Part shown: one piece after another, positions 6,839 through 13,693 of the stretch | Layout of the letters: each line of letters opens with the position of its first letter | Position numbering within the stretch: position 1 is the stretch's first letter | Assembly: GCA_021107835.1 (NCBI GenBank) | Contig: JAIOSD010000056.1 | Span: 1-22,602, forward strand | Origin: an archaeon | GTDB taxonomy: Archaea > Nanobdellota > Nanobdellia > SCGC-AAA011-G17 > PNOQ01 | Direction: 5' to 3' | DNA: 22,602 nucleotides | Notes under the pieces: model-generated | Told to the model about the DNA's origin: nothing | The model's input: only the letters and a program-made list of their open reading frames with translations | The model's database searches: none | Translations under genes and position numbers: made by a program

Positions 6839-6846
6839 TTTATAAA
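6839..6846 (+). promoter_or_regulatory. TATA box of the dnaG leader RNA
   Basis: TTTATAAA is centred 27 bases before 6870, exactly where the closing stem of the structured RNA begins. The next ATG (7072) is too far away for a leaderless mRNA. Confidence 0.6.
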
Positions 6847-6869
6847 CTACCCAATACAACTTTCTAAAA

Positions 6870-6945
6870 GCCCGTTTTGCGAATTACCCAACGGAGCGTA
6901 CGATAACTATCAAGCTATGAGCTTGGGAGTTAGGAACGGGCAACA
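6870..6945 (+). ncRNA. Structured RNA of unknown family upstream of dnaG
   Basis: A seven-pair closing stem GCCCGTT (6870-6876) with AACGGGC (6935-6941) encloses two arms. The first is TGCG...CGTA. The second is TAACT...AGTTA, capped by CAAGC-TATGA-GCTTG. The 5' strand CCGTT can alternatively pair with AACGG at 6890-6894, giving two exclusive folds. The element is 72 bases long and starts where transcription is expected. It lacks a T loop and anticodon arm, so it is not a normal tRNA. It could be a processed small RNA or a switch controlling dnaG. I know no matching family. Confidence 0.55.
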
Positions 6946-6952
6946 TAATCAC

Positions 6953-7035
6953 GAAGATCAAGTAATATCACGTTTATCACTTTCACAAAAAAAAGAAAAA
7001 AAAGGTGTAGATACATTTACACTTACTTGTTCTTT
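6953..7035 (+). promoter_or_regulatory. Long stem in the dnaG leader
   Basis: AAGATCAAGTAA (6954-6965) pairs with TTACTTGTTCTT (7023-7034) in 11 of 12 positions. Inside is an A-rich stretch (6976-6992) and a hairpin GTGTA/TACAC (near 7005-7022). The stem ends 23 bases before the Shine-Dalgarno, so the ribosome site itself stays open. Confidence 0.4.
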
Positions 7036-7057
7036 ACAAAGATTAAATAAAACCATT

Positions 7058-7064
7058 AAGGAGG
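7058..7064 (+). promoter_or_regulatory. Shine-Dalgarno of dnaG
   Basis: AAGGAGG lies seven bases before the ATG at 7072 and fixes this start. Strong sites are rare in this mostly leaderless segment, consistent with the long leader. Confidence 0.8.
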
Positions 7065-7071
7065 ATAAAAA

Positions 7072-8313
7072 ATGGGAAAAATCGCATTAGTAACAGCAAA
7101 ATACATAATTCACGCTCAAATTTCAATAGAGGGAGTAGTAGACAGACCAGATGTAATTGGTGCAATATTTGGCCAAACCGAAGGTCTTTTAGGTTCCGAA
7201 CTAGAACTTAGAGAACTACAAAGAAATGGAAAGATTGGGCGTATAGAAGTCAATATGAAAACTATAGCAGGCAAATCTAACGGAGAAATAATTATTCCGT
7301 CTAGTTTAGATAAAACAGAAACTGCTATTATTGCAGCAGCTTTAGAAACAATTCAAAGAATTGGACCCTGTAACGCCATAGTAAAATCAACTTCAATAGA
7401 AGACGTAAGAATTTCTAAGAGAAAAATGGTCATAGATAGAGCAAAAGCATTGCTTAAGGATCTAACTGATAACACTTTACCTGATTCACAGGAAATAACA
7501 GAAGAAGTTTCTAAATCTGTTAGAATGATGGAAATCAAAGAATATGGTAAAGACAGATTAGCAGCAGGACCCGCAATCGAAGATTCAGACGAAATTATAA
7601 TAGTAGAAGGGCGTGCAGATGTTTTAAATCTATTAAAAAACGGTATAAAAAACTCAATAGCAATGAATGGAACTTCAGCACCACAAACAATTATAGATCT
7701 AACAAAAAGAAAGATTGTTACTTTATTTGTAGATGGGGATCGTGGTGGAGATTTAATTATAAGAGAATTAAAGCAAGTAGCAGAAATTGATTTTGTAACT
7801 AAAGCACCAGATGGAAAAGAAGTAGAAGAAATAACTAAAAAAGAAATCAACAAAGCACTCAGAAGCAAAATTGCTATGGAACAGATGACTATGGACATTG
7901 GAAGAGCTCCAAAAACTATTAGAAAACCAGTAACAAGGGGAAGAGAAATAAAACCCCGACCAAGAGAAACCCCCTTAAGACCAAAAGAAACATCAAGAAC
8001 AAGATACAAACCAAAACTAACACCTAAAGAAACTGAAAAGTATACAAAAATGTTAGATGACTTGATGGGCACTCGTGGAGCATATATCTTAGATGAAGAA
8101 TCAAATATTCTAGGAAAAGTTCCAACCACAGAGCTATCAACTACAATAAAAAACCTTGGTTCAGGTATTGACACAGTTATTTTTGATGGAGTAATAGATT
8201 CTGATTTGGTAAGAATTGCAGAACGATCTGGAATAAAAAATCTAATAGCAATGAATTCAAAAGTCACTACAAACTATACAAAAATCAAAATTATTACCAA
8301 AAAAGAACTTTAA
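7072..8313 (+). CDS. dnaG: Archaeal DnaG primase-like protein
   Basis: The protein begins with the archaeal DnaG N-terminal domain (residues 1-165, including QISIEGVVDRPDVIGAIFGQ and TEGLLG). It continues with a TOPRIM domain at about 172-250: EIIIVEGRADV with catalytic Glu179, and LFVDGDRGGD with metal-binding Asp221 and Asp223. A basic, proline-rich linker (about 290-325) leads to a C-terminal domain resembling the end of other archaeal DnaGs. With 413 residues the length is normal. In archaea this protein is mainly a subunit of the RNA exosome, where it helps bind poly(A)-rich RNA, and primase activity has been reported in some species. The gene has a long structured leader and a strong Shine-Dalgarno. 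Confidence 0.95.
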   Translation: MGKIALVTAKYIIHAQISIEGVVDRPDVIGAIFGQTEGLLGSELELRELQRNGKIGRIEVNMKTIAGKSNGEIIIPSSLDKTETAIIAAALETIQRIGPCNAIVKSTSIEDVRISKRKMVIDRAKALLKDLTDNTLPDSQEITEEVSKSVRMMEIKEYGKDRLAAGPAIEDSDEIIIVEGRADVLNLLKNGIKNSIAMNGTSAPQTIIDLTKRKIVTLFVDGDRGGDLIIRELKQVAEIDFVTKAPDGKEVEEITKKEINKALRSKIAMEQMTMDIGRAPKTIRKPVTRGREIKPRPRETPLRPKETSRTRYKPKLTPKETEKYTKMLDDLMGTRGAYILDEESNILGKVPTTELSTTIKNLGSGIDTVIFDGVIDSDLVRIAERSGIKNLIAMNSKVTTNYTKIKIITKKEL

Positions 8314-8314
8314 T

Positions 8315-8335
8315 TCTTTTTTTCCTTTTTATTTC
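8315..8335 (+). terminator. T-rich terminator after dnaG
   Basis: A tight series of T runs begins one base after the dnaG stop, typical of archaeal transcription termination. Confidence 0.5.
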
Positions 8336-8377
8336 TAAACCAAAAATAATATAAAACCAAAAACTAAAAGTTAACTT

Positions 8378-8830
8378 ATGAAACAAGATACAAAAAAGCA
8401 AGTAAACAATATAATTTTTTCGATACTCGTTATTCTAGTATTAACAACAGGAATAATATCAAACTATGAAACAAACTGTTATTATGACGAAGAATGCTTT
8501 AATCAAGCTTTTTTCGAATGTACAAAAGCAAAAGTAATAGCTTATGAAAATGATAATGTATTCGAATATAAAATTCTAAACAAAGAAGGGGATTCTTGTA
8601 AGGTACAGATTAAAATAATTGAAGTAAATCCAGAAGCAGATTTTATCACAAAACAGGGCTTTCAGGATAAGAATATGACTTGCACACTCCCAATACAAGA
8701 CGGTTTTACAACAAGCAAACTAAACTATTGTAAGGGTCCACTAAAAGAAGCTATTTACGAACTAACTATTCAAAAGATGTATAATTTATTAGCTAGAAAC
8801 TTAGGTGAAATTATTTCTGAGATGGGTTAA
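8378..8830 (+). CDS. Membrane-anchored Cys-rich extracytoplasmic protein, unknown function
   Basis: This 150-residue protein has a basic N-terminus, then one hydrophobic segment (about residues 12-27, IIFSILVILVLTTGII) that acts as a signal anchor. The rest should lie outside the cell. That part has six Cys, including CYYDEECFNQAFFEC at about 34-48, and later single Cys residues, so disulphides are likely. The C-terminal third is helical. The pattern of paired Cys, a beta-rich middle and a C-terminal helix resembles small secreted proteins I associate with DPANN archaea, but I cannot name a family or function. The start ATG sits about 30 bases after an AT-rich TATA-like element. Confidence 0.65.
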   Translation: MKQDTKKQVNNIIFSILVILVLTTGIISNYETNCYYDEECFNQAFFECTKAKVIAYENDNVFEYKILNKEGDSCKVQIKIIEVNPEADFITKQGFQDKNMTCTLPIQDGFTTSKLNYCKGPLKEAIYELTIQKMYNLLARNLGEIISEMG

Positions 8831-8834
8831 GATG

Positions 8835-8840
8835 AAAAAA
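8835..8840 (-). terminator. T-run terminator of SRP RNA
   Basis: Six T on the minus strand lie about 30 bases beyond the closing helix of the SRP RNA. The transcript probably ends here and is trimmed back. Confidence 0.4.
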
Positions 8841-8869
8841 GTAGGCAACCCAAATTCGACAAAGCACAC

Positions 8870-9114
8870 AGTCATTAGTTAAACCCTAACCCTTCCTCCC
8901 CTTTGCAATTCACAAGCGCCAATATCTAAGATTAAGGCTGCTTCATTCCTGATCTGACCTGATTCTCTAAGACACCAACCCCATGAGACAAAGGATCAAC
9001 GTCCAGATTAAGACTAACAACCAAGCACAAAGCCTCAATTGGGTATTCAACCCCGTCTAAAGCTCATTTACGGTAACAAGCGAGAGCTAACCGCCCAGTT
9101 TAGCCTAAAACTCC
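8870..9114 (-). ncRNA. ffs: Signal recognition particle RNA (7S RNA)
   Basis: On the minus strand, 8958-8938 carries the SRP helix 8 signature: GTCAG, the tetraloop GGAA and GAAGCAG in the expected order and spacing. This is where SRP54/Ffh binds. The 5' part has TTGTTACCG with the UGUNR motif that supports the Alu-like helix 3/4 fold. Ends pair as helix 1: TTAG-GC-TAAAC near 9108-9098 with GTTTA-A-CTAA near 8884-8875, extended by AGT/ACT. The length of about 245 bases is short for an archaeal SRP RNA. The tetraloop is closed by A-T where most archaea have C-G. The ends are accurate only to a few bases. This 330-base stretch holds no protein gene. Confidence 0.9.
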
Positions 9115-9122
9115 AAGAAATT

Positions 9123-9142
9123 AGTAACTTTTAAATGTTACT
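9123..9142. promoter_or_regulatory. Palindromic promoter between SRP RNA and elp3
   Basis: AGTAAC-ttttaaat-GTTACT is an inverted repeat with a TATA-like core. The core is about 27 bases before the elp3 ATG (leaderless) and 18-25 bases before the SRP RNA on the other strand. An alternative SRP TATA is gttaaatag at 9150-9142 (minus). Confidence 0.45.
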
Positions 9143-9159
9143 ATTTAACACAAAACAAC

Positions 9160-10797
9160 ATGGAAATAGAAAAATTCTGTAAAATACTTGCAAAACAAAC
9201 AATAAAACAGAAAATAAAAACAAAAGAAGAGTTAATTAAACTTAGAGATACTTTAACAAAAACACACAAACCAACCAAAGTACCCTCATTAATTCAAATA
9301 CTATTAGCAGCAAAAGAAAAAGATAGACAGACACTATTCAAATTAATTAAAATAAAACCAACAAGAGAACAATCAGGAGTTTCAGTAGTTGCAGTAATGA
9401 GCAAACCTTTCCCTTGCCCACACGGAAGATGTACAATGTGCCCAGGAGGAGGAACAGTTCCACAATCTTACACCGGGGAAGAGCCAGCAGCTAGAAGGGC
9501 AATAAGAAACAATTACGATGCATATTTACAAGTTTTCAATAGATTAGAACAATACATTTTAATCGGGCACTATCCAGAAAAAATAGAATTAATAGTAATG
9601 GGAGGAACATTTCCCTCATTTCCAATCAACTATCAAAATAAATTCATAAAAGACGCTTTCGCAGCAATGAATGACTTCGGAAAATTATTCACAAAAGAAA
9701 AGAAAATAAACTTTAAGAAATTCTTCAACTTTTTCGAACTAGACGCAAAGAATGAAAAAAATAGGTATGAAAAAATAAACAAGAAAATCCTAAAAATAAA
9801 AAAACTAAACAAACATTCTCTAAAACAAGCACAACTAAAAAACGAGAAAGCTAATATAAGATGTATAGCTTTGGTTATTGAAACAAGGCCAGATTATTGT
9901 AAACAACCCCACATAAATAGAATGTTAAAACAAGGTTGCACAAGAGTGGAGTTAGGAGTACAATCTGTTTACCCAGAAGTTCTAAAAAAAATAAAACGGG
10001 GGCACACATTACAAGACTCAATTCAAGCAACAAAACTAATGAAAAATGCAGGATTAAAAGTTGGGTATCATATAATGCCCGGAGCACCAGGATCCTCGCC
10101 AAAAAAAGATTTAGAAATGTTTAAAATACTTTTCAAAAATAAAGATTTCAAACCAGATGCATTAAAAATATATCCTTGCATGGTAATGCCAAATACAGAA
10201 TTATTAAAAGATTACAAAGCAGGAAAATTCAAACCTTTAACAACTCAAAAAGCAGCAGAATTAATCGCAAAGATAATGGAATATATTCCAGAATATTCTA
10301 GGGTTATGAGAATACAACGCGACATTCCAAGCTTTATGACGCACGCAGGGGTAAACAAAACAAACCTAAGGCAAGATGTGGATAAATTACTAAAATCAAA
10401 AAAAATACCTCAAAGAGATATACGAGCAAGACAAATAAGAAATGAAATAATTAAAAATCCAAAATTAAAAAGAATAGATTACGAAGCTTCACAAGGAAAA
10501 GAGATCTTTCTTTCAATAGAAGAAGATAACAAACTAATTGCTTTCCTAAGATTAAGACTAACAAAAGAAAAAGCAATAGTGAGAGAATTACATGTTTACT
10601 CAAACACTGCAAAGATAGGAGAAACTCACAAAAAATCCCAACAACACAAAGGGTTTGGAAAACAATTATTAAAAGAAGCTGAAAAAATATCAAAACCTTA
10701 CAAAAAACTAATAGTTATCTCTGGAATCGGGGTAAAAGAATATTATAGAACATTAGATTACAAAAAACAAGGAGTTTATATGGTTAAACAATTATAA
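9160..10797 (+). CDS. elp3: Elp3-like tRNA uridine(34) acetyltransferase (radical SAM + GNAT)
   Basis: The radical SAM cluster motif PCPHGRCTMCPGG gives Cys86, Cys91 and Cys94 (C-x4-C-x2-C spacing typical of Elp3). It is followed by TGEEPAARRAIRNNYDAYLQ, a conserved Elp3 stretch. The TIM-barrel part has IVMGGTFPSFP and IETRPDYC, and YHIMPGAPGSS later. The C-terminal GNAT domain (about 455-545) has HKGFGKQLLKEAE for acetyl-CoA binding and ends in EYYRTLDYKKQGVYMVK. Elp3 uses radical chemistry with acetyl-CoA to add a carboxymethyl-type group to U34 of certain tRNAs. Archaeal Elp3 acts without the other Elongator subunits, none of which are seen here. The 545-residue length is full. Confidence 0.96.
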   Translation: MEIEKFCKILAKQTIKQKIKTKEELIKLRDTLTKTHKPTKVPSLIQILLAAKEKDRQTLFKLIKIKPTREQSGVSVVAVMSKPFPCPHGRCTMCPGGGTVPQSYTGEEPAARRAIRNNYDAYLQVFNRLEQYILIGHYPEKIELIVMGGTFPSFPINYQNKFIKDAFAAMNDFGKLFTKEKKINFKKFFNFFELDAKNEKNRYEKINKKILKIKKLNKHSLKQAQLKNEKANIRCIALVIETRPDYCKQPHINRMLKQGCTRVELGVQSVYPEVLKKIKRGHTLQDSIQATKLMKNAGLKVGYHIMPGAPGSSPKKDLEMFKILFKNKDFKPDALKIYPCMVMPNTELLKDYKAGKFKPLTTQKAAELIAKIMEYIPEYSRVMRIQRDIPSFMTHAGVNKTNLRQDVDKLLKSKKIPQRDIRARQIRNEIIKNPKLKRIDYEASQGKEIFLSIEEDNKLIAFLRLRLTKEKAIVRELHVYSNTAKIGETHKKSQQHKGFGKQLLKEAEKISKPYKKLIVISGIGVKEYYRTLDYKKQGVYMVKQL

Positions 10798-10854
10798 TTA
10801 ATTTGAACCTTATTTTTCAACCCACCTAGAATAATCTTCAAAACTATTTACATC

Positions 10855-11130
10855 TTAGAATGCATGGCACCGCATACAACCCTGTAAATCACGTTGGTTT
10901 AGTTGAAACGTATTAATTTTATCACTTAAACCCTTAACAACAAATCCAGAAAACCCAATAGAAGCAGCAATCCCAAATCCAGAAGCCATCTTCGTAGCAG
11001 GTCTAATACCATTAAAGTAGACATTTATTTTTCCATACAATGGTTTATCTGGTATAAACGTAATCGTATTTGAAACATCAAAATATCCATCAACTCGACT
11101 GTCTTTTTCATCCAAAAACACCTTCTCCAT
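10855..11130 (-). CDS. Unknown small protein downstream of the RHS tip gene; possible partner
   Basis: I do not recognise this 91-residue protein. Its start lies six bases after the stop of the RHS tip gene, so it is translated from the same message. It has a beta-like N-terminal half (DGYFDVSNTITFIPD, YGKINVYFNGIRP), a Gly-rich hydrophobic segment at about 50-66 (SGFGIAASIGFSGFVVKG) that could insert in or lie on a membrane, and a C-terminal CMRCHAF. The position right after a toxin-like domain is that of immunity genes in polymorphic toxin systems. If the toxin domain cuts peptidoglycan, an archaeal producer would not need immunity, and an accessory role is equally possible. Confidence 0.5.
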   Translation of the reverse strand: MEKVFLDEKDSRVDGYFDVSNTITFIPDKPLYGKINVYFNGIRPATKMASGFGIAASIGFSGFVVKGLSDKINTFQLNQRDLQGCMRCHAF

Positions 11131-11136
11131 TAAGGT

Positions 11137-12318
11137 TTATTCCCCGCCTTCCAAGAAGTCCCTTGCCAATCCAGATTCAACATAAATCTTAGCAATCTCT
11201 CCATAAGAAACCCCATATCCTGCTTTATGTAAAAGAGATCCCCCAATTTTAGGAGAATTATGTGGCCTTATTTTTCGATCATCCTTCCCAGTAATAAATG
11301 CATTTTCATAAGAATTATAATGTGCCATACTATTCAAGGTTTCAAGTACACCAACCCTCTCTCCAAAAGTACTAATTGTTTTAAAATCATAAGAAAAAAG
11401 ATCATATCCTGCCTTTTCCCAAAGGACCATGTGTGCCTTCATAGTATAAGCTAATGGAAGTAACGAATCCTTAAAATTTTCATATCCCCCATAGCCCATA
11501 TCCTGAAAATAATCATATTTCTCAGAAGAAAGAAACCCCACTGAATGTAAATAACTAAATGCACCATACACTGCACCTGTGTGAGCCATACCCAAATTAG
11601 ATTCAGAATATATATTTGGGGCATGTCCAGTTTTCTCAAGAACTATTGGAGCACATTTAGATAAAATAGTTCTTAAGTTTGACTTAACATTCATAAAAAC
11701 TTCCTTCAAATTTTTATTATAAAACCGTATATCCTCTACAATCATCCCCGATAATATTGCTTCAGGAGGAACCCCGAGATCTTCAGAAGCAGATGCAATA
11801 TCTCCCCTATGTTTTTCTATCATTGGATGAAATACTTCAACAGAATATTGAGTAACATATGCTTGTAGTTTATCCTCTCTTTCATCCATGCCACTAGGAT
11901 CAACAAACCTCAAAGGATTATTCATCACATAACTATAAGCATGATTGTCTTTAACCGGATCAACTGAAGTAAACCTACCCAAATCACTATCATAATACCT
12001 AGCACTAAAATAATGTAAACCAGAAGAATCTAATTCTTTCCCAGTAAAAGAAAATCTCTCCCCATTAACAATCTCCTGTCCAAAAGGCAATGACTTACTC
12101 TCAACATCAGAACCTAAACGATCTTGATAATGATAAGTAATTTCCCCATCAGATTTACTAGCTAATAATTTAGAACCTGCATAAATATAAGTTATAACAC
12201 CTTGGGAAACCTCATCAGAAGTTTTATCTACATCATAAGTTTTTTCAATTGGGATTTCTTTAGCTAAACCAAAAGGAATAAATACAACTAACAAAATCAG
12301 TAACACTTCTCTTTTCAT
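11137..12318 (-). CDS. Secreted orphan RHS core with lysozyme-like C-terminal domain
   Basis: Residues 1-19 form a signal peptide (MKREVLLILLVVFIPFGLA). Residues about 28-143 are the RHS-associated core: TYIYAGSKLLAS, HYQDRLGSD, FSFTGKELDSSGLHYFSARY, LGRFTSVDP and the end motif NNPLRFVDPSG. Upstream YD repeats are absent. Residues 144-393 are a variable C-terminal domain. It has an early Glu in PPEAILSGMIVEDIRFY (Glu195), then SESNLGMAHTGAVYG, then RVGVLETLNSMAHY. This order resembles lysozyme/transglycosylase-like enzymes (catalytic Glu helix, Gly-rich segment, ATLYN-like helix). In RHS proteins this region is normally the toxin. Peptidoglycan cleavage is my inference. A small gene follows at six bases. 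Confidence 0.72.
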   Translation of the reverse strand: MKREVLLILLVVFIPFGLAKEIPIEKTYDVDKTSDEVSQGVITYIYAGSKLLASKSDGEITYHYQDRLGSDVESKSLPFGQEIVNGERFSFTGKELDSSGLHYFSARYYDSDLGRFTSVDPVKDNHAYSYVMNNPLRFVDPSGMDEREDKLQAYVTQYSVEVFHPMIEKHRGDIASASEDLGVPPEAILSGMIVEDIRFYNKNLKEVFMNVKSNLRTILSKCAPIVLEKTGHAPNIYSESNLGMAHTGAVYGAFSYLHSVGFLSSEKYDYFQDMGYGGYENFKDSLLPLAYTMKAHMVLWEKAGYDLFSYDFKTISTFGERVGVLETLNSMAHYNSYENAFITGKDDRKIRPHNSPKIGGSLLHKAGYGVSYGEIAKIYVESGLARDFLEGGE

Positions 12319-12391
12319 ATTAATAAAAACAAATTAAATATTTTAAGCCTTTCCATTATATTTATAAACAATCAAACAAAAGAACTAACCA

Positions 12392-12691
12392 ATGGACAAA
12401 AACATAACAATAAAAGGATTAAATCAATTCGATGAAAAAGAAATAGAAAAAATAAAAGAAATCGTCTCAACAAATTACATCAAAATAAAAAGAGAAATAA
12501 CAGGCAGTTTAATTCTACACGCAAAAAAACACAATAAAGATGGAGATAGAGCAATGTATTCTTTCCATGGAAAAATTCAAACTCCAGACAACTTAATAAA
12601 CGCAGAAGCAGATGATTGGTTACTCGCAACAGCGCTTCACAAAGTAATGAATAAACTACAAGCAAGCACAAAACACAAATTTAGAAGATGA
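12392..12691 (+). CDS. HPF/S30AE-like ribosome-associated protein (putative)
   Basis: This 99-residue basic protein has the helix-strand layout of the ribosome hibernation factor fold: a first helix (DEKEIEKIKEIVSTNYIKIK), the strand SLILHAKKHNKDGDRAMYS, a strand FHGKIQTPDNLINAEADDW, then a final helix LLATALHKVMNKLQ and a Lys/Arg tail. The segment with AEADDWLLATALHKVMNKL matches the end of HPF/YfiA proteins well. Members bind the ribosome and hold it inactive under stress. I infer this from the pattern. It overlaps pth2 by four bases and has its own TATA (tatatttataaac) about 28 bases upstream. Confidence 0.55.
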   Translation: MDKNITIKGLNQFDEKEIEKIKEIVSTNYIKIKREITGSLILHAKKHNKDGDRAMYSFHGKIQTPDNLINAEADDWLLATALHKVMNKLQASTKHKFRR

Positions 12692-13026
12692 AACAAGTAA
12701 TATTAATAAGAAAAGATTTAAAGCTAACTAAAGGCAAACTTGCCACACAAGCAGCACATGCCTCTGTAGAAGCAACCTTAAAATCAAAAGAATCTATAGT
12801 AAAAGAGTGGAAATCTAAAGGAATGAAAAAAGTAGTTCTAAAAGTAGAAGATCTCAAAGAATTAAACAAATATGAAATATTAGCAAAAAAAGAAAAACTA
12901 ACAACCGCAAAAATAAGAGATGCAGGAAAAACACAAATCAAACCAGGAACAATAACCGCTTTAGCAATTGGACCAGACAAAGAAGAAAAAATAGATAAAA
13001 TTTCTGGAAAGCTAAAATTAGTATGA
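12688..13026 (+). CDS. pth2: Peptidyl-tRNA hydrolase Pth2
   Basis: The protein begins KQVILIRKDLKLTKGKLATQ, then AAHASVEATL, the family signature (Lys in KGK, the AAQ/AAHA helix). It continues with WKSKGMKKVVLKVEDLKEL and ends near TKIRDAGKTQI, PGTITALAIGP, with the conserved D-A-G-K/R-T and G-P elements. Pth2 releases tRNA from peptidyl-tRNA that has fallen off the ribosome. Length 112 is normal. It is translationally coupled (ATGA overlap) to the HPF-like gene, which groups two ribosome-related functions. Confidence 0.95.
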   Translation: MKQVILIRKDLKLTKGKLATQAAHASVEATLKSKESIVKEWKSKGMKKVVLKVEDLKELNKYEILAKKEKLTTAKIRDAGKTQIKPGTITALAIGPDKEEKIDKISGKLKLV

Positions 13027-13087
13027 CTTATAAGTAATTACAAATAGAAAAACTTATAAATCCCCTAAATATAATTATTTTATCAAA

Positions 13088-13510
13088 ATGTTAGATTTAA
13101 ATGATATCTTAACAAAATTAGACAACTCAGATACAGTTTCTGACGAAGTTTTAACAGAAAATCTAGGATTCATTCTTCAAAAAGCACTAAGTACAGAAAA
13201 TAATCATAATTACGTTACAGCTATGGACCAATTGGGCTTATCACCTATTACACCAACCGAAATAATGGTTTATGGGGGGGACTTTTCAAAAATATCTAAA
13301 GAATTCCCAACAGCAGTAAATAAACCAAGAATAACTTATGGCTGGAGAAGCATTAAAAAAGGAACAGACGCAGCCACCTGGATTAAAAAATTTTATGAAA
13401 CAAATCCAAGCTATCCTCAATTAAAAAATCCATTATCCCGCATGACTGCACAAGAAAAAGTAGATAAAGCAAAAGAAATCGGCATGCGTCATGAAGGTAA
13501 GGGGACATAA
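13088..13510 (+). CDS. Unknown 140-residue protein
   Basis: I do not recognise this protein. The first 60 residues look helical (MLDLNDILTKLDNSD, TENLGFILQKALS) and are followed by a segment rich in Pro, Gly and Tyr (SPITPTEIMVYGGDFSKIS, PRITYGWRSI) and a basic helical tail. No signal peptide or transmembrane segment is present. A TATA-like cttataaatc at about 13052-13060 lies roughly 30 bases before the ATG. It is followed by the ncRNA locus, not by another coding gene of the same operon. Confidence 0.65.
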   Translation: MLDLNDILTKLDNSDTVSDEVLTENLGFILQKALSTENNHNYVTAMDQLGLSPITPTEIMVYGGDFSKISKEFPTAVNKPRITYGWRSIKKGTDAATWIKKFYETNPSYPQLKNPLSRMTAQEKVDKAKEIGMRHEGKGT

Positions 13511-13519
13511 TCCAAAAGC

Positions 13520-13528
13520 TTTATAAAC
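13520..13528 (+). promoter_or_regulatory. TATA box of the 13551 ncRNA
   Basis: TTTATAAAC is centred about 27 bases before 13551, where the closing stem of the structured RNA begins. No ATG follows at leaderless distance, so it drives a noncoding transcript. Confidence 0.6.
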
Positions 13529-13550
13529 TAATAATTTATCCAAATCTCTT

Positions 13551-13646
13551 AGGACGGTCAAAGCGACCTGGATATACGGCATGTCAAGCAGGTCTACGTT
13601 CTGTGTTGTACTGCACTTTGTTGCGGGAACCACAGAAAGCTGTCCA
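13551..13646 (+). ncRNA. Novel structured small RNA candidate, about 95 nt
   Basis: The closing stem GGACGG (13552-13557) pairs with CTGTCC (13640-13645), with one G-T. Inside are two hairpins: GACCTG (13565-13570) with CAGGTC (13589-13594), and TTCTGTG (13599-13605) with CACAGAA (13631-13637). A GGTC/GACC pairing near the 5' end competes with the first hairpin. The element is richer in G+C than its surroundings. It begins at the expected start of a TATA box and ends just before a T-rich stretch. It lacks a tRNA T loop and the conserved 5S and SRP landmarks. It sits just before rnp4, but I see no RNase P RNA signature. Confidence 0.6.
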
Positions 13647-13657
13647 CCTTTATTTTT
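13647..13657 (+). terminator. T-rich end of the 13551 ncRNA
   Basis: ccTTTATTTTT directly follows the closing stem and would end the transcript about 100 bases after its start. Confidence 0.45.
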
Positions 13658-13693
13658 CAAAACCTTTTTAATAATAAACTTCTAAACAAAACT

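Noticed and set aside
6870..6942. tRNA-like size and seven-pair end stem of the dnaG leader RNA
   Set aside because: There is no GTTCRA-type T loop and no seven-base anticodon loop in the right place, and a circularly permuted reading does not supply them.
6870..6945. H/ACA guide RNA, suggested by ACA right after the closing stem
   Set aside because: The left side of the would-be pocket is about 27 bases long and forms its own arm, and no kink-turn is visible; kept only as an unknown RNA.
6976..6995. A-rich stretch as a possible repeat or CRISPR leader
   Set aside because: No repeated units with spacers occur here or elsewhere in the window; it is a simple A run inside the dnaG leader.
7353..8267. 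304-residue open frame antisense to dnaG
   Set aside because: It mirrors the dnaG codons, has low-complexity Ser/Ile/Phe content and no promoter or family match; the sense gene is certain.
13551..13646. RNase P RNA, suggested by its position before rnp4
   Set aside because: It is far too short, and the conserved GAAA-type CR-I and CR-V elements cannot be found.
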